From Aureimonas endophytica (GTDB lineage: Bacteria > Pseudomonadota > Alphaproteobacteria > Rhizobiales > Rhizobiaceae), in contig NZ_BMIQ01000001.1 in the NCBI RefSeq assembly GCF_014642635.1, forward strand, positions 1,178,001 to 1,242,000: a stretch of 64,000 nt of DNA, written 5' to 3'. The notes beneath the pieces are model-generated. The model did no database searches, was not told the DNA's origin, and saw only the letters and a list, made by a program, of their open reading frames with translations. The translations under genes and the position numbers were made by a program. Each line of letters starts with the position of its first letter. Within the stretch, counting starts at the first letter, position 1. Positions 1-9,551 of the stretch are shown here, one piece after another.

Positions 1-1327
1 CGAAGGCGGGCACGGTGACGATGGCGCGCGAGATCTCGTCCAGCCGCTCTTCCAGCGCCTGGAAGTTCTGGAGATCGGCCTCCTCGCTGCGCCGGGACAG
101 CGCCTCGAAATTCGCCGCGAGGCCACGGATCCGCTCCTCGAGGCCCGACAGGTCGAGGCTGCTCGGAATGCTTTCGAGCTTCTCCTCGATCTGCTCCATC
201 CGCCCGGCGAGCGCGCGGATATTCTCCTCGACCTGGCCGCGATCCAGCCGTTCCTCGAGCGCGGCCCAGCGCGCCTCGGCGGCGCGCAGAGGGCCGGCCG
301 GATCGTCCATCATGGTCTCGAGCTTGGCGCGCAGTTCGCCCAGCTCCTCGCGGATCGACTGCGACAGGGCGCTCTGGTCGGGCGCGCTGCGGTAATGTTC
401 CTCGAAGGCGTCCCAGCGGCGCTCGACCGCCTGGACCTGATCCTCGCGGGCGAGCGAGCGCAGCGATTCGCGCAGGCGCTCCAGCTCGCTCTTCAGTTCC
501 GCCTTGGCGGCGAGGCTTTCCTGCGCGTCGACGGCATAGCGGTCCTCGAAGCTGCGCCAGCGCTCGCCGACGGCCTCGACCGTCGTCTCGCGGGCGAAAT
601 GCTGGAAGAGATGACGCAGCTCCTCCAGTTCGGAGCGCATGGTGTTCAGGGTCGAGCGGTCGGCGCCCGCCTCCGTCAGCCGCGCCAGGGAAGCGGACAT
701 CGACTGGAGCTCGTCGCCGATCGCCTCCGCGCTCTCGCGGTTCTCGATCATCAGACGCAGCTGCTCGAAGGCGGCGCGCATCTCGTCGAAATTGCGCTCG
801 AAGGGCGGGCGGGCATTGGCCTCGCGCATCTCCTCGCGCAGGCGCTGCAGCTCGGCCGCCACCTCGGTCATCAGACGGTAGTTGCCGTCCTCCTTGTTCA
901 GGGTCTCGGCCTCGGAGGCGAGATTGGCGAAGCGGCGGAGAAGGGTGCCGGGATCGACGCCGGCGCCGGAGGGCGTGGCGGAACGGGGGCTCGGCGCGGC
1001 GGCGCGCCGCTCCGGCTGGCCGTCGCGCCGGCCTTCGGCGGCCGGGCGCTCGGCCATCTCGTCCAGCATCTGGCGGCGCATGACGATCTCGGACACGGCA
1101 TCGGCGAGAGCGGCGGGCCGGCGGGAAGCCGGCGCCGCCGCGACGGCGGCAGCGGCGGTCGAGGGACGAGGCGGCGCGGGCGGGCGGGCGGCGCGCCGCG
1201 ACGGATGGGCGGCGGGCAGACTGGCGAGCCGCGCCTCAAGCGATTCCAGGGTTCGACTGAGCGACGACAAGGGCGATTCGCTGCGATCGTCGTATCCGGT
1301 ACGCGCGGATGCCTCCGGCCTGACCAT
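1..1327 (-). CDS. PodJ-like coiled-coil localization factor, N-terminal part (cut by window edge)
   Basis: An open minus-strand frame of at least 442 codons begins with ATG at 1327, preceded by an AAGGAG-type ribosome site about ten bases upstream, and runs off the window at base 1. The N-terminus (MVRPEASARTGYDDRS) is followed by a Ser/Leu-rich helix, an Ala/Pro linker, and then hundreds of residues of Glu/Arg/Leu-rich heptads typical of a long cytoplasmic coiled coil. Hyphomicrobiales PodJ/Sel1-type polar proteins begin this way and carry a membrane segment, Sel1 repeats and a peptidoglycan-binding domain further on; that part would lie outside the window. The family assignment rests only on the N-terminal pattern, so another coiled-coil protein is possible. 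Long plus-strand frames over this region are shadows. Confidence 0.6.
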   Translation of the reverse strand, partial: MVRPEASARTGYDDRSESPLSSLSRTLESLEARLASLPAAHPSRRAARPPAPPRPSTAAAAVAAAPASRRPAALADAVSEIVMRRQMLDEMAERPAAEGRRDGQPERRAAAPSPRSATPSGAGVDPGTLLRRFANLASEAETLNKEDGNYRLMTEVAAELQRLREEMREANARPPFERNFDEMRAAFEQLRLMIENRESAEAIGDELQSMSASLARLTEAGADRSTLNTMRSELEELRHLFQHFARETTVEAVGERWRSFEDRYAVDAQESLAAKAELKSELERLRESLRSLAREDQVQAVERRWDAFEEHYRSAPDQSALSQSIREELGELRAKLETMMDDPAGPLRAAEARWAALEERLDRGQVEENIRALAGRMEQIEEKLESIPSSLDLSGLEERIRGLAANFEALSRRSEEADLQNFQALEERLDEISRAIVTVPAF

Positions 1328-1436
1328 CCCCTTCGTCTCCTTCGTCCGCTCTGCGGTCCCGCGACCCGTCGCTCGACTTTTCGGTTGATCCTTCACGCAA
1401 CAAAATTTAACGCGAACGAAACCGCTGGTCGAATTC

Positions 1437-1444
1437 TTAACCAT
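1437..1444. promoter_or_regulatory. CtrA half-site-like TTAACCAT in divergent promoter region
   Basis: TTAACCAT lies in the 261-base region between the divergent PodJ-like gene and the MerR gene. This octamer is the well-known CtrA half-site form in alphaproteobacteria. An AT-rich stretch surrounds it in an otherwise GC-rich region. No full TTAA-N7-TTAA is present here, so this is only a candidate. Confidence 0.3.
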
Positions 1445-1588
1445 ATAGAAAGGGTGAGTTGACCGAAGCTGGAGTGTGCGTTCGAAGTCTCTCCTGCTGC
1501 CTCATTGCTGTCGCTATCCAAGTGGCATCAATCGGGTCGCAAGTGGTCACGGAACGTATCAAACGCATCGGTGAATTCGGGAAATGCC

Positions 1589-2062
1589 ATGGAAAAAGCA
1601 GCTCACCTCGAGAATGAGGGCGAGAGCGAAGGGCAACTGAACGTCAGGCTGCTGCTCGGAATCGAGAGATCGGACAACGACGACGACGGCAGGCAGGTTT
1701 TCAAGATCGGCGACCTCGCCCGCGAGTTCGGCGTCACCCTGCGCACCCTGCGCTTCTATGAAGACCGCGGGCTGCTCAGCCCGGAGCGGCGGGGCACGAC
1801 GCGCCTCTATTCCCGCAAGGATCGCAAGCGCCTGCGCCTGGTGCTGCTCGGCAAGGCGCTCGGCTTCTCGCTGACGGAAGCCCGGCAGATGATCGACGTC
1901 TATCACCAGCCGAACGGGCGCCGACGCCAGCTCGAAGTCGCGATAGAGCGCTTCGCCGAGCAACGGGACGTGCTTCTGGCCCAGCGCCGCGAGATCGAGG
2001 CTTCGATCGAGGCAATGGATCTTTCGATGGATGTCGTCTCGCATTGCCTGAAGGACAGCTGA
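1589..2062 (+). CDS. MerR family transcriptional regulator
   Basis: A 157-residue protein with an acidic N-terminal tail of about 35 residues, then a MerR winged helix (FKIGDLAREFGVTLRTLRFYEDRGLL, in two pieces: residues 38-50 and 51-63), the wing ending at about residue 80, and a C-terminal dimerization coiled coil (about 108-140). It has no Cys pair for metal sensing, so a small organic ligand or CoA ester is more likely. I chose ATG 1589; an in-frame ATG at 1505 and GTG at 1571 would add residues without family character. It sits directly upstream, same strand, of an acyl-CoA dehydrogenase operon that carries a palindrome in its promoter, so it probably controls that operon. Confidence 0.85.
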   Translation: MEKAAHLENEGESEGQLNVRLLLGIERSDNDDDGRQVFKIGDLAREFGVTLRTLRFYEDRGLLSPERRGTTRLYSRKDRKRLRLVLLGKALGFSLTEARQMIDVYHQPNGRRRQLEVAIERFAEQRDVLLAQRREIEASIEAMDLSMDVVSHCLKDS

Positions 2063-2241
2063 CCGCAGCCATTCTCAGCCTTGACGAGGAGGGTGCCGAG
2101 CGCGCCCTCCTCGCTTCTCCCGCCGCGTCCGATCGCCTGCCGCCGCCCCGGCGCGCCGTTAACCGCAGGACGCGTTCGGATGGTTTCGCCCCCCTCAAAC
2201 CCGCGTCATCGACCTCGCATCCGTTGAACCCGATCGCTATA

Positions 2242-2263
2242 TTGACGTATACGTAAGCGTCAA
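2242..2263 (+). promoter_or_regulatory. Candidate MerR-family operator overlapping the acyl-CoA dehydrogenase promoter
   Basis: A 22-base imperfect palindrome has perfect outer arms TTGACG and CGTCAA around an AT-rich centre containing TACGTA. It lies 24 bases before the ATG at 2288. A possible -35 (TTGAAC, 2224-2229) and -10 (TATACG, 2248-2253) spaced by 18 bases place the palindrome over the -10. The arrangement resembles sites of LiuR-type MerR regulators of branched-chain and fatty-acid catabolism; this resemblance is from memory. Confidence 0.6.
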
Positions 2264-2287
2264 AGCGATGCGAGGGAGACTTCGGAC

Positions 2288-4084
2288 ATGCCGGTCTATC
2301 GGGCGCCCCAGGACGATGTCCTCTTCCTGATCCGCGACGTCCTCGAATGGGACCGCCTCGGCCATCTGCCGCGCTTCCGGGACGCGCCGCTGGACGTCGC
2401 CGGGGCCGTTCTCGGCGAGGCGGGGCGAATCGCCACCGAGGTGCTGCTGCCGTTGAACCAGAGCGGCGACCGGGAAGGCTGCCGGCGGGCGGAGGATGGC
2501 AGCGTCACGGCGCCCAAGGGCTTTCGCGAGGCCTATGCCACCTATCGCGACGGCGGCTGGGCGGGTCTCGCCGCCGATCCCGCCTTCGGCGGCCAGGGCC
2601 TGCCCCAGGTGCTCTGGACGGCGACCAGCGAATTCATGGCCTCGGCCAATGTCGCCTTCTCGCTCTATCCCGTTCTCTCGACCGGCGCGGTCGAGGCGAT
2701 CGCCGCCCATGGCACGCCCGAACAGAAGGCGGTCTATCTGCCGAAGCTGGTGGAAGGGCGCTGGACCGGCACGATGAACCTGACCGAGCCGCATTGCGGC
2801 ACGGATCTGGGGCTGCTGCGCACCAAGGCGGTGCCGGCCGGCGACGGCTCCTATCGCATCTCCGGCCAGAAGATCTTCATCTCGGCCGGCGAGCACGACC
2901 TTTCCGACAATATCGTCCATCTCGTGCTGGCGCGGATCGAAGGCGCGCCGGCCGGGGTGAAGGGCATCTCGATGTTCGTCGTGCCGAAATTCCTGCCCGA
3001 TGCCTCGGGCGAGCCGGGCGCGCGGAACGCCCTGTCCTGCGGCGCCCTCGAGCGGAAGATGGGCATCCACGGCAATGCCACCTGCGTGATGAACTATGAC
3101 GGGGCCACCGGCTGGCTGATCGGCGAGGCGGACAAGGGCCTGCGCGCGATGTTCACCATGATGAACGGCGCGCGGCTCTGCGTCGGCCTCCAGGGCCTCG
3201 CCATCGGCGAGATCGCCTATCAGAACGCCGCCGCCTATGCGCGCGAGCGCCTGCAGGGCCGGGCTCTCTCCGGGGCGAAGGCGCCGGAGAAGCCCGCCGA
3301 TCCGATCATCGTCCACCCGGACGTGCGGCGCATGCTGATGACGATCCGCGCCTTCAACGAGGCGGGCCGGGCCCTGTCGCTCCTCACCGCCCTCAAGGTC
3401 GATCTCGCCCATGTCGGCGAGGACGCGGCGGAGCGGCAGGCGGCGGAGGATTGGGTCGGGCTGCTGACGCCGGTGGTGAAGGGCGTCCTCACCGATCGCG
3501 GCTTCGAGAATGCCGTCACGGCGCAGCAGGTCTTCGGCGGCCACGGCTATATCGAGGAATGGGGCGTCGAGCAGTTCGTCCGCGACGCGCGCATCGCCCA
3601 GATCTACGAGGGCACGAACGGCGTGCAGGCGCTGGATCTCGTCGGGCGCAAGCTGGCGCTGAACGGCGGGCGCGCGGTGCAGGCCTTCTTCGCCGAGGTC
3701 GGCGCCTTCTGCGAAGCGAACCGCCAGTCCGACGCCCTGAACCCGACCACCAAGGCGCTGAAGAAGGGCCTCAACGACCTCCAGCAGGCGACGCTCTGGC
3801 TGATGGGCAATGCCGTCGCCAAGCCCGACAATGCCGGCGCGGCGGCGAGCGACTACATGCATCTCTTCGGCCTCGTCGCCTTCGGCTACATGTGGGGCCG
3901 GATGATCAAGGCCGCGACGGAACGGCTCGCCGCCGACGAGGCGGGCGACCGCGCCTTCCTGGACACCAAGCTCGCCACCGGCCGCTTCTTCATGGAACGG
4001 CTCCTGCCGGAGACCGGGCTGCGCCTCGCCCGAATCTCGGCCGGGGCCGATTCAACCATGGCGCTGGCGGCGGAAGCATTCTAA
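2288..4084 (+). CDS. Acyl-CoA dehydrogenase (large, C-terminal-extended type)
   Basis: A 598-residue flavoprotein that should catalyse alpha,beta-dehydrogenation of an acyl-CoA, passing electrons to ETF. The N-terminal helical domain (about 35-160), the beta domain with MNLTEPHCGTDLG (about 160-290) and the C-terminal helical domain with the QIYEGTNGVQALDL signature are all present; Glu441 is the expected catalytic base. Residues about 470-590 form the extra C-terminal domain seen in AidB/DmdC-like 590-600-residue members, so the substrate could be a medium or modified acyl-CoA such as 3-methylmercaptopropionyl-CoA. It is the first gene of a degradation operon with the thiolase 45 bases downstream. 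Confidence 0.9.
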   Translation: MPVYRAPQDDVLFLIRDVLEWDRLGHLPRFRDAPLDVAGAVLGEAGRIATEVLLPLNQSGDREGCRRAEDGSVTAPKGFREAYATYRDGGWAGLAADPAFGGQGLPQVLWTATSEFMASANVAFSLYPVLSTGAVEAIAAHGTPEQKAVYLPKLVEGRWTGTMNLTEPHCGTDLGLLRTKAVPAGDGSYRISGQKIFISAGEHDLSDNIVHLVLARIEGAPAGVKGISMFVVPKFLPDASGEPGARNALSCGALERKMGIHGNATCVMNYDGATGWLIGEADKGLRAMFTMMNGARLCVGLQGLAIGEIAYQNAAAYARERLQGRALSGAKAPEKPADPIIVHPDVRRMLMTIRAFNEAGRALSLLTALKVDLAHVGEDAAERQAAEDWVGLLTPVVKGVLTDRGFENAVTAQQVFGGHGYIEEWGVEQFVRDARIAQIYEGTNGVQALDLVGRKLALNGGRAVQAFFAEVGAFCEANRQSDALNPTTKALKKGLNDLQQATLWLMGNAVAKPDNAGAAASDYMHLFGLVAFGYMWGRMIKAATERLAADEAGDRAFLDTKLATGRFFMERLLPETGLRLARISAGADSTMALAAEAF

Positions 4085-4129
4085 ACCTCGCGCCGCGCCC
4101 CTATTCGGCCGAACGGAGGACAGGTCGGC

Positions 4130-5338
4130 ATGCCCAAGGCCTTCATCTACGATCACGTGCGCACGCCGCGCGGACGCGGCAAGAAGGACGGCGCGCTGCA
4201 CGAAGTGCCGGCCGTGCGGCTCGGCGCGAAGGTGCTCGAAGCCCTGCGCGAGCGCAACGGCATCCCGACCGCAAGGGTGGACGACATCATCTTCGGCTGC
4301 GTCGACCCGGTCGGCGAGGCCGGCGCGGTGATCGCGCGCTCGGCCGCCTTCGAAGCCGCCTATGATTTCGCCGCGCCCGGCATGCAGATCTCGCGCTTCT
4401 GCGCCTCGGGCCTCGACGCGGTGAACCTCGCCGCCGCCAAGGTGGCGCAGGGCGCCGACGATCTGGTGATCGCGGGCGGTGTCGAATCCATGTCGCGCGT
4501 CGGCATGGGCACGGCGGGCGGCGCCTGGTTCATGGACCCGTCCGTCGCCCTCCCCGCCTATTTCATGCCGCAGGGCGTTTCGGCCGATCTCATCGCCACC
4601 AAATACGGCTTCTCGCGCGACGAGGTCGACGCCTATGCCGTCCGCTCGCAGCAGCGCGCTGCCAAGGCCTGGACCGAGGGCCGCTTCGCCGGCTCCGTCG
4701 TCCCGGTCCGGGACCAGAACGGCCTCCTCATCCTCGACCGCGACGAGCATATGCGGCCGGAGACCGACATGCAGGCGCTGGGCGCCCTCAATCCCGCCTT
4801 CGCGGCGGCGGGCGAGATGGCCGGCTACGACGCCGTGGCCATCCAGGCCCATCCCGAGATCGAGGCGGTCCGCCATGTCCATCATGCCGGCAACTCCTCC
4901 GGCATCGTCGATGGCGCGGGCGCCGTGCTCGTCGGCTCCAAGGCCGCGGGCAAGATGCTCGGCATCAAGCCCCGCGCGCGCATCCGCCATTTCGCCAATA
5001 TCGGCTCCGACCCGGCGCTGATGCTGACGGGGCCGGTCGACGTCACCGACAAGCTGCTCGACCGCGCCGGAATGCGGCTGTCGGACATCGATCTCTTCGA
5101 ACTGAACGAGGCCTTCGCGGCGGTGGTGCTGCGCTACATCCAGGCCTTCGACATCGAGGAGGAGCGGATCAACGTCAATGGCGGGGCGATCGCCATGGGC
5201 CATCCGCTTGGCGCGACGGGCGCGATGATCCTCGGCACGGTCCTCGACGAACTGGAGCGGCAGGACAAGGAGACCGCCCTCGTCACGCTCTGCATCGGCG
5301 CCGGCATGGGCACGGCGACCATCATCGAGCGGGTCTGA
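4130..5338 (+). CDS. Acetyl-CoA C-acyltransferase (thiolase)
   Basis: A 402-residue degradative-type thiolase that cleaves 3-ketoacyl-CoA with CoA to acetyl-CoA and a shortened acyl-CoA. The nucleophile Cys91 is in [10 protein letters not shown], the GGVESMS motif follows, and the C-terminal catalytic pair is His358 ([10 protein letters not shown]) and Cys388 (LCIGAGMG). The NEAF motif is also intact. A good ribosome site (GGAGGA) precedes the ATG. Together with the dehydrogenase upstream and the bifunctional hydratase/dehydrogenase at 6292 it completes a beta-oxidation set. Full length, no oddities. Substrate chain length cannot be told from the sequence. Confidence 0.92.
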   Translation: MPKAFIYDHVRTPRGRGKKDGALHEVPAVRLGAKVLEALRERNGIPTARVDDIIFGCVDPVGEAGAVIARSAAFEAAYDFAAPGMQISRFCASGLDAVNLAAAKVAQGADDLVIAGGVESMSRVGMGTAGGAWFMDPSVALPAYFMPQGVSADLIATKYGFSRDEVDAYAVRSQQRAAKAWTEGRFAGSVVPVRDQNGLLILDRDEHMRPETDMQALGALNPAFAAAGEMAGYDAVAIQAHPEIEAVRHVHHAGNSSGIVDGAGAVLVGSKAAGKMLGIKPRARIRHFANIGSDPALMLTGPVDVTDKLLDRAGMRLSDIDLFELNEAFAAVVLRYIQAFDIEEERINVNGGAIAMGHPLGATGAMILGTVLDELERQDKETALVTLCIGAGMGTATIIERV

Positions 5339-5365
5339 GCCGCGATGCGGCCGGCCCCTCGGGCG

Positions 5366-6148
5366 TCAGGCGTAATAGGCGGCGTGCGTGGCGCGCGGCA
5401 GTTCCGCCATGCCGGCGACGCGCGGCAGGCGCTCGAATTCCGGCTTGGCGAAATAGTAGCCCTGCATCAGCGAGATGCCGGCCGCCTTCAAAACCTCGAC
5501 CTCGTTCGGCGATTCGATGCCTTCGGCGAGCACGGTGATTCCCAGCTCGCGCGCCGCGACGGCGAGCGAGGCGACGAGGACCTGGCGCGGGCGGCTGTAA
5601 TGGATGCCCCGGATGAGATCCATGTCGAGCTTGATGAGATCGGGCTGGAAGTCGGCCAGGAGATTGAGACCGGAATAGCCGGCGCCGAAATCGTCGATCG
5701 CCGTGATGAAGCCCTGCCGGCGATATTCGGTGATGATCTTCTGGAGATGGGCCGTGTCGCGGACCGACTCGTTCTCCGTGAACTCGAACATGATCGCGTT
5801 GGACGGAAAGCCGGTGCGCTTGGCGGCGGCGAGCGTGGCGCGCAGGCAGGCGGCCGGATCGTAGACGGCGTTCGGCAGGAAGTTGATGGAGAGATGGCGC
5901 ATCTCGCCGAAGGGAAAGAGCCGCGCCGCCAGCTCGATCGCCTTGACGCGACAGGCCTGATCGAAGCGGTACTTCTGCTCTTCCGAAACGCGCGACAGGA
6001 CGAGGCCCGCCCCCTCGCCGGTCAGCCCGCGCACCAGCGCCTCGTAGCCCCAGGTCTGGCCCTTGGCGACGTCGACGATCGGCTGGAAGGCCATCGAGAA
6101 CTCGAAATCCAGGGCGGCCCCGCTCTGGCATCCGGTGCAGCGGGTCAT
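5366..6148 (-). CDS. EAL-domain cyclic di-GMP phosphodiesterase
   Basis: A 260-residue stand-alone EAL domain that should hydrolyse c-di-GMP to pGpG. The catalytic signature is intact: YEALVRG (Glu36), SINFLP (Asn), [22 protein letters not shown] and AEGIES, ending with QGYYFAKP. A CxxC pair sits at the N-terminus (MTRCTGCQ) ahead of the EAL fold, and no GGDEF, PAS or membrane segment is present, so it is probably cytosolic. I use ATG 6148 with AAGGA upstream; the frame can be extended to 6250 but that part lacks family similarity. It lies on the opposite strand between the thiolase and fadJ-like genes and so interrupts that operon. A possible c-di-GMP-binding glycosyltransferase lies about 8 kb away. 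Confidence 0.88.
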   Translation of the reverse strand: MTRCTGCQSGAALDFEFSMAFQPIVDVAKGQTWGYEALVRGLTGEGAGLVLSRVSEEQKYRFDQACRVKAIELAARLFPFGEMRHLSINFLPNAVYDPAACLRATLAAAKRTGFPSNAIMFEFTENESVRDTAHLQKIITEYRRQGFITAIDDFGAGYSGLNLLADFQPDLIKLDMDLIRGIHYSRPRQVLVASLAVAARELGITVLAEGIESPNEVEVLKAAGISLMQGYYFAKPEFERLPRVAGMAELPRATHAAYYA

Positions 6149-6291
6149 CCCGGCCCATCCTTCGCGATTGTAAAGTTTCGTATCGATTATCGCGATTATT
6201 CTTTGCGAAAGACTAAAGACGAGCCCGGCAGTCGCGAGCCGGCGAACCATTGGGCCGGCCGTCTCGCGGCGCCGCCGATCGGGAGAGAGGC

Positions 6292-8496
6292 ATGAGCTAT
6301 TCGAACTTCACGCTCGAGCCGGATGCCGACGGCATCGCGCTCGTCACCTGGGACATGCCCGGGCGCTCGATGAACGTCTTCACATTCGAGGTGATGGACG
6401 AGCTCGACCGGATCATCGACGCGGTGGTCGGGGACGCGGCGATCAAGGGCGCCGTCATCGCCTCCGGCAAGGCCGGCAGCTTTTCCGGCGGCGCCGACCT
6501 GAAGATGATCCGCGGCTTGTTCGAGGCCTTCGACGCCAAGCGCCGGGCCGATGCGGCCGGGGCCGTCGCCGAGCTTTTCGAGCGTGCCGGCCAGATGTCG
6601 CGGCTCTATCGCAAGCTAGAGACCTGCGGCAAGCCCTTCGTCGCCGCGATCAACGGGACCTGTCTCGGCGGGGCCTTCGAGCTGGCGCTCGCCTGCCACG
6701 GGCGCGTCGCGGCGCGCGAGGCCAAGCTCGGCCTGCCGGAAGTGAAGGTCGGCATCTTTCCCGGTGCCGGCGGCACGCAGCGCGTGCCGCGCCTAGCCGA
6801 CACGCAGGCCGCGCTGGAAATGCTGCTGAAGGGCTCGACCCTGTCGCCCGACAAGGCGAAGCGCATGAACCTCGTCGACGAGGTGGTGGAGGCGGAGGCG
6901 CTGGTCGAGCGGGCGAAGGAGCTGCTGCGCGCCGGCCTCTCGCCGGTGAAGCCCTGGGACAAGCCGGGCTTCAAGCTGCCGTCCGGGCCGGTCTATTCGG
7001 CCGGCGGCGCGCAGCTCTGGCCGGCGGTCGCCTCGCTCTATCGCAAGGAGACGCAGGACAATTATCCGGGCGCCCGCGCCATCGTGAAATGCGTCTACGA
7101 GGGCCTGCTCCTGCCGATCGATCAGGCGCTCCGGGTCGAGCTGCGCTATTTCGCCCATGTGCTCCAGACGACGGAGGCGGCGATGATGATCCGCTCGCTC
7201 TTCGTCTCGATGCAGGAGCTCGGCAAGGGCGCGCGCCGGCCGAAGGACGTGCCGCCGCAGGCGATCCGCCGCCTCGGCGTGCTCGGCGCCGGCTTCATGG
7301 GCGCCGGCATCGCCTATGTCGCGGCGAAGGCGGGGCTCGAGGTCGTGCTGATCGACCGCGACCAGGAGGCGGCCGACAAGGGCAAGGCCCATAGCCGCGA
7401 GCTGATGGAGAAGCTCGTCTCGCAGGGGCGCGCCACGCGGGAAGAGACGGACGCGCTTCTCGCCCGCATCCATCCGACGCCCGACTACGGCGCGCTCGGC
7501 GAGGCCGATCTCGTCATCGAGGCGGTGTTCGAGGATCGCGACGTGAAGGCGGAGGCGACGCGGCGCGCGGCGGCGGCGATGAAGGCGGACGCGATCTTCG
7601 CCTCCAACACGTCCACCATCCCGATCACCGCCCTCGCCGAGGCCTTTCCCGATCCCGAACGCTTCGTCGGCATCCATTTCTTCTCGCCGGTCGACAAGAT
7701 GATGCTGACCGAGGTGATCCTCGGCGAGAAGACGGGCGAGCGGGCGCTCGCCACCGCGCTCGATCTCGTCAAGGCGATCAGGAAGACGCCGATCGTCGTC
7801 AACGACACGCGCGGCTTCTTCGCCAATCGCTGCGTCTTCCGCTACATCCACGAGGCCTACGAGATGCTGCTCGAAGGCGTGCCGCCGGCGATGATCGAGA
7901 ATGCCGCGAAGGCCGCCGGCATGCCGGTCGGGCCGCTCGCCCTCAACGACGAGGTGGCGGTCGACCTGTCGCAGCGCATCCTCCGGGCGACGCTGCGCGA
8001 TGCCGGGCCGGAGGCGGTCGATCCGCGCCACATGGATCTGGTCGACCGGATGGTGGACGAGCTCGGCCGCAAGGGCCGCAAGGCCGGCAAGGGCTTCTAC
8101 GACTATCCGGCGAAACCCGCCCGCAAGCATCTCTGGCCGGGCCTCGCGGAGATGTTCCCGCCACGGGACGCGGAGGAGATCGACTTCTCGGATCTGAAGC
8201 ACCGCTTCCTCGCGACCATGGCGCTCGAAGCGGCGCGCACCATGGAGGAAGGCGTCGTCACCGATCCGCGCGAGGCGGATGTCGGCTCCATCTTGGGCTT
8301 CGGCTACGCGCCCTATACCGGCGGCACCCTCTCCTATATCGACGGGATGGGGGCGAAGGCCTTCGTCAAGCTCTGCGAGACGCTGGCCAAGCGCTATGGC
8401 GCGCGCTTCGCGCCGACGCCGCTCCTCCAGGAGATGGCGCGGAAGGAGGAGACCTTCTACGCGCGCTTCGCCCCGGCCGGCGCCGAGGCGGCCTAG
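6292..8496 (+). CDS. fadJ: 3-hydroxyacyl-CoA dehydrogenase / enoyl-CoA hydratase (FadJ-type)
   Basis: A 734-residue bifunctional beta-oxidation enzyme. The N-terminal crotonase domain (1-190) has the oxyanion motif SFSGGADLKMI, GTCLGGAFELALACH, and the catalytic-Glu region LGLPEVKVGIFPGAGGTQ. A Rossmann domain starts with GAGFMGAGIA (Gly332 onward) and carries SNTSTIPI and HFFSPVDKM of the NAD-dependent dehydrogenase. The C-terminal helical domains follow. The start at 6292 has GGGAGAGAGG upstream. The gene is convergent with the YihY-like gene and their stop codons overlap by four bases. No thiolase subunit is fused; the separate thiolase at 4130 supplies that step. FadB and FadJ types cannot be firmly separated here. 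Confidence 0.9.
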   Translation: MSYSNFTLEPDADGIALVTWDMPGRSMNVFTFEVMDELDRIIDAVVGDAAIKGAVIASGKAGSFSGGADLKMIRGLFEAFDAKRRADAAGAVAELFERAGQMSRLYRKLETCGKPFVAAINGTCLGGAFELALACHGRVAAREAKLGLPEVKVGIFPGAGGTQRVPRLADTQAALEMLLKGSTLSPDKAKRMNLVDEVVEAEALVERAKELLRAGLSPVKPWDKPGFKLPSGPVYSAGGAQLWPAVASLYRKETQDNYPGARAIVKCVYEGLLLPIDQALRVELRYFAHVLQTTEAAMMIRSLFVSMQELGKGARRPKDVPPQAIRRLGVLGAGFMGAGIAYVAAKAGLEVVLIDRDQEAADKGKAHSRELMEKLVSQGRATREETDALLARIHPTPDYGALGEADLVIEAVFEDRDVKAEATRRAAAAMKADAIFASNTSTIPITALAEAFPDPERFVGIHFFSPVDKMMLTEVILGEKTGERALATALDLVKAIRKTPIVVNDTRGFFANRCVFRYIHEAYEMLLEGVPPAMIENAAKAAGMPVGPLALNDEVAVDLSQRILRATLRDAGPEAVDPRHMDLVDRMVDELGRKGRKAGKGFYDYPAKPARKHLWPGLAEMFPPRDAEEIDFSDLKHRFLATMALEAARTMEEGVVTDPREADVGSILGFGYAPYTGGTLSYIDGMGAKAFVKLCETLAKRYGARFAPTPLLQEMARKEETFYARFAPAGAEAA

Positions 8497-9551
8497 GGCG
8501 AGGGACGGCGGCGAAACCGGTCGAAGGCCGCCCAGGCCTTCGCCGTGGCGCGCGAGGAGGACGAGCCGATCGTATCGGCGACGCGCGCGCCGCGCATGCC
8601 GATCGGCTTCGGCGGCAGCGAGGTCGTGTCGAGCGCCGTCTGGTGCTCCATCTCGGCATTGATCTCGGCCCCGATGATGAAGATAATCGAGGAGATCCAG
8701 ACCCAGATCATGAAGCCGACGACGGCGCCGAGCGAGCCATAGGTCGCGCTGTAATTGGCGAGGTTCTGGAGATACCAGGAAAAGCCGATCGAAGCGCCGA
8801 TCCAAACCAGCGAGGTGAGGCCGGCGCCGAAGAAGACCCAGCTCCAGCGCGCCGGATTGCGGCTCGGCCCGTAGCGGTAGATCAGCGCGATCGAGCCGAT
8901 CACCAGCACCAGCATCACCGGCCAGCGCAGGGAGGCGATGACGAGATCCGAGACGCTGGACAGGCCGAGCATTTTCATGACCGCCGGCACGACGCCGACG
9001 GAGACGAGCAGGAGAATGCCGATCACCACCGCGCCGAGCGTGAAGCAGAAGGCCAGGAGGTTGAGGGCGAAGAAATTGCGCTTCTCCTGCTCGCCATAGG
9101 CGATGTTCATCGCCTCGAACAGCGTCTTAATGCCGTTATTGGCGCTCCACAGCGCGACGAGCACGCCGACGACGAAGGTCAGCGACAGGGAGGCGCGGTC
9201 CTGCGAGACCAGCCGTTCGAGCTGGCCCTGCAACAGCTCGGTACCGGCCTGCGGCAGGAACTGTCCGAGAAAGGCGATATGTTCGGCGATGGTGCGCGGG
9301 TCGGCGACGAAGCCGTAGAAGGAGACGAAGACGGCCACCGCCGGAAACAGCGCGAGCAGGATGTAGAAGGTGGCTCCCGCCGCCACCAGCATCACCCGAT
9401 CCTCGAAGAAGGAGCGGTAGAGGCGCAGGCCGATGTCGCGCCAGCCCTTCAGCGGAATGCCGAGCGGCCCGGCCGCGTCCCGCCCCCGGCCCGGCTCGCT
9501 CGCCCGCCGACGCATCTCCTCGGTGGTGCTTTCACCAAAGCGCAAGCCCAT
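8493..9551 (-). CDS. YihY/BrkB (UPF0761) family inner membrane protein
   Basis: A 352-residue protein with a roughly 45-residue cytosolic N-terminus and about six membrane segments, the first (MLVAAGATFYILLALFPAVA) carrying the small-residue FYxLLALFP pattern typical of the family. A conserved LWSANNGIKTLFEAMNIAYG loop and a C-terminal segment ending IFIIGAEINAEME support the call. The Ser/Arg-rich tail is not conserved. I use ATG 9551 because upstream sequence in frame has no family character. The function of the family is unsettled (it was once labelled ribonuclease BN in error). It is divergent from the S24 regulator. Confidence 0.85.
   Translation of the reverse strand: MGLRFGESTTEEMRRRASEPGRGRDAAGPLGIPLKGWRDIGLRLYRSFFEDRVMLVAAGATFYILLALFPAVAVFVSFYGFVADPRTIAEHIAFLGQFLPQAGTELLQGQLERLVSQDRASLSLTFVVGVLVALWSANNGIKTLFEAMNIAYGEQEKRNFFALNLLAFCFTLGAVVIGILLLVSVGVVPAVMKMLGLSSVSDLVIASLRWPVMLVLVIGSIALIYRYGPSRNPARWSWVFFGAGLTSLVWIGASIGFSWYLQNLANYSATYGSLGAVVGFMIWVWISSIIFIIGAEINAEMEHQTALDTTSLPPKPIGMRGARVADTIGSSSSRATAKAWAAFDRFRRRPSP

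Noticed and set aside
395-1462. Long plus-strand open frames at the left edge
   Set aside because: Arg/Gly/Ala-rich translations without domains; the minus-strand frame has heptad structure and a ribosome site, and open shadows are common at this GC content.
6149-6250. N-terminal extension of the EAL protein to 294 residues
   Set aside because: The extension lacks similarity and a ribosome site; ATG 6148 has one and gives the family N-terminus.
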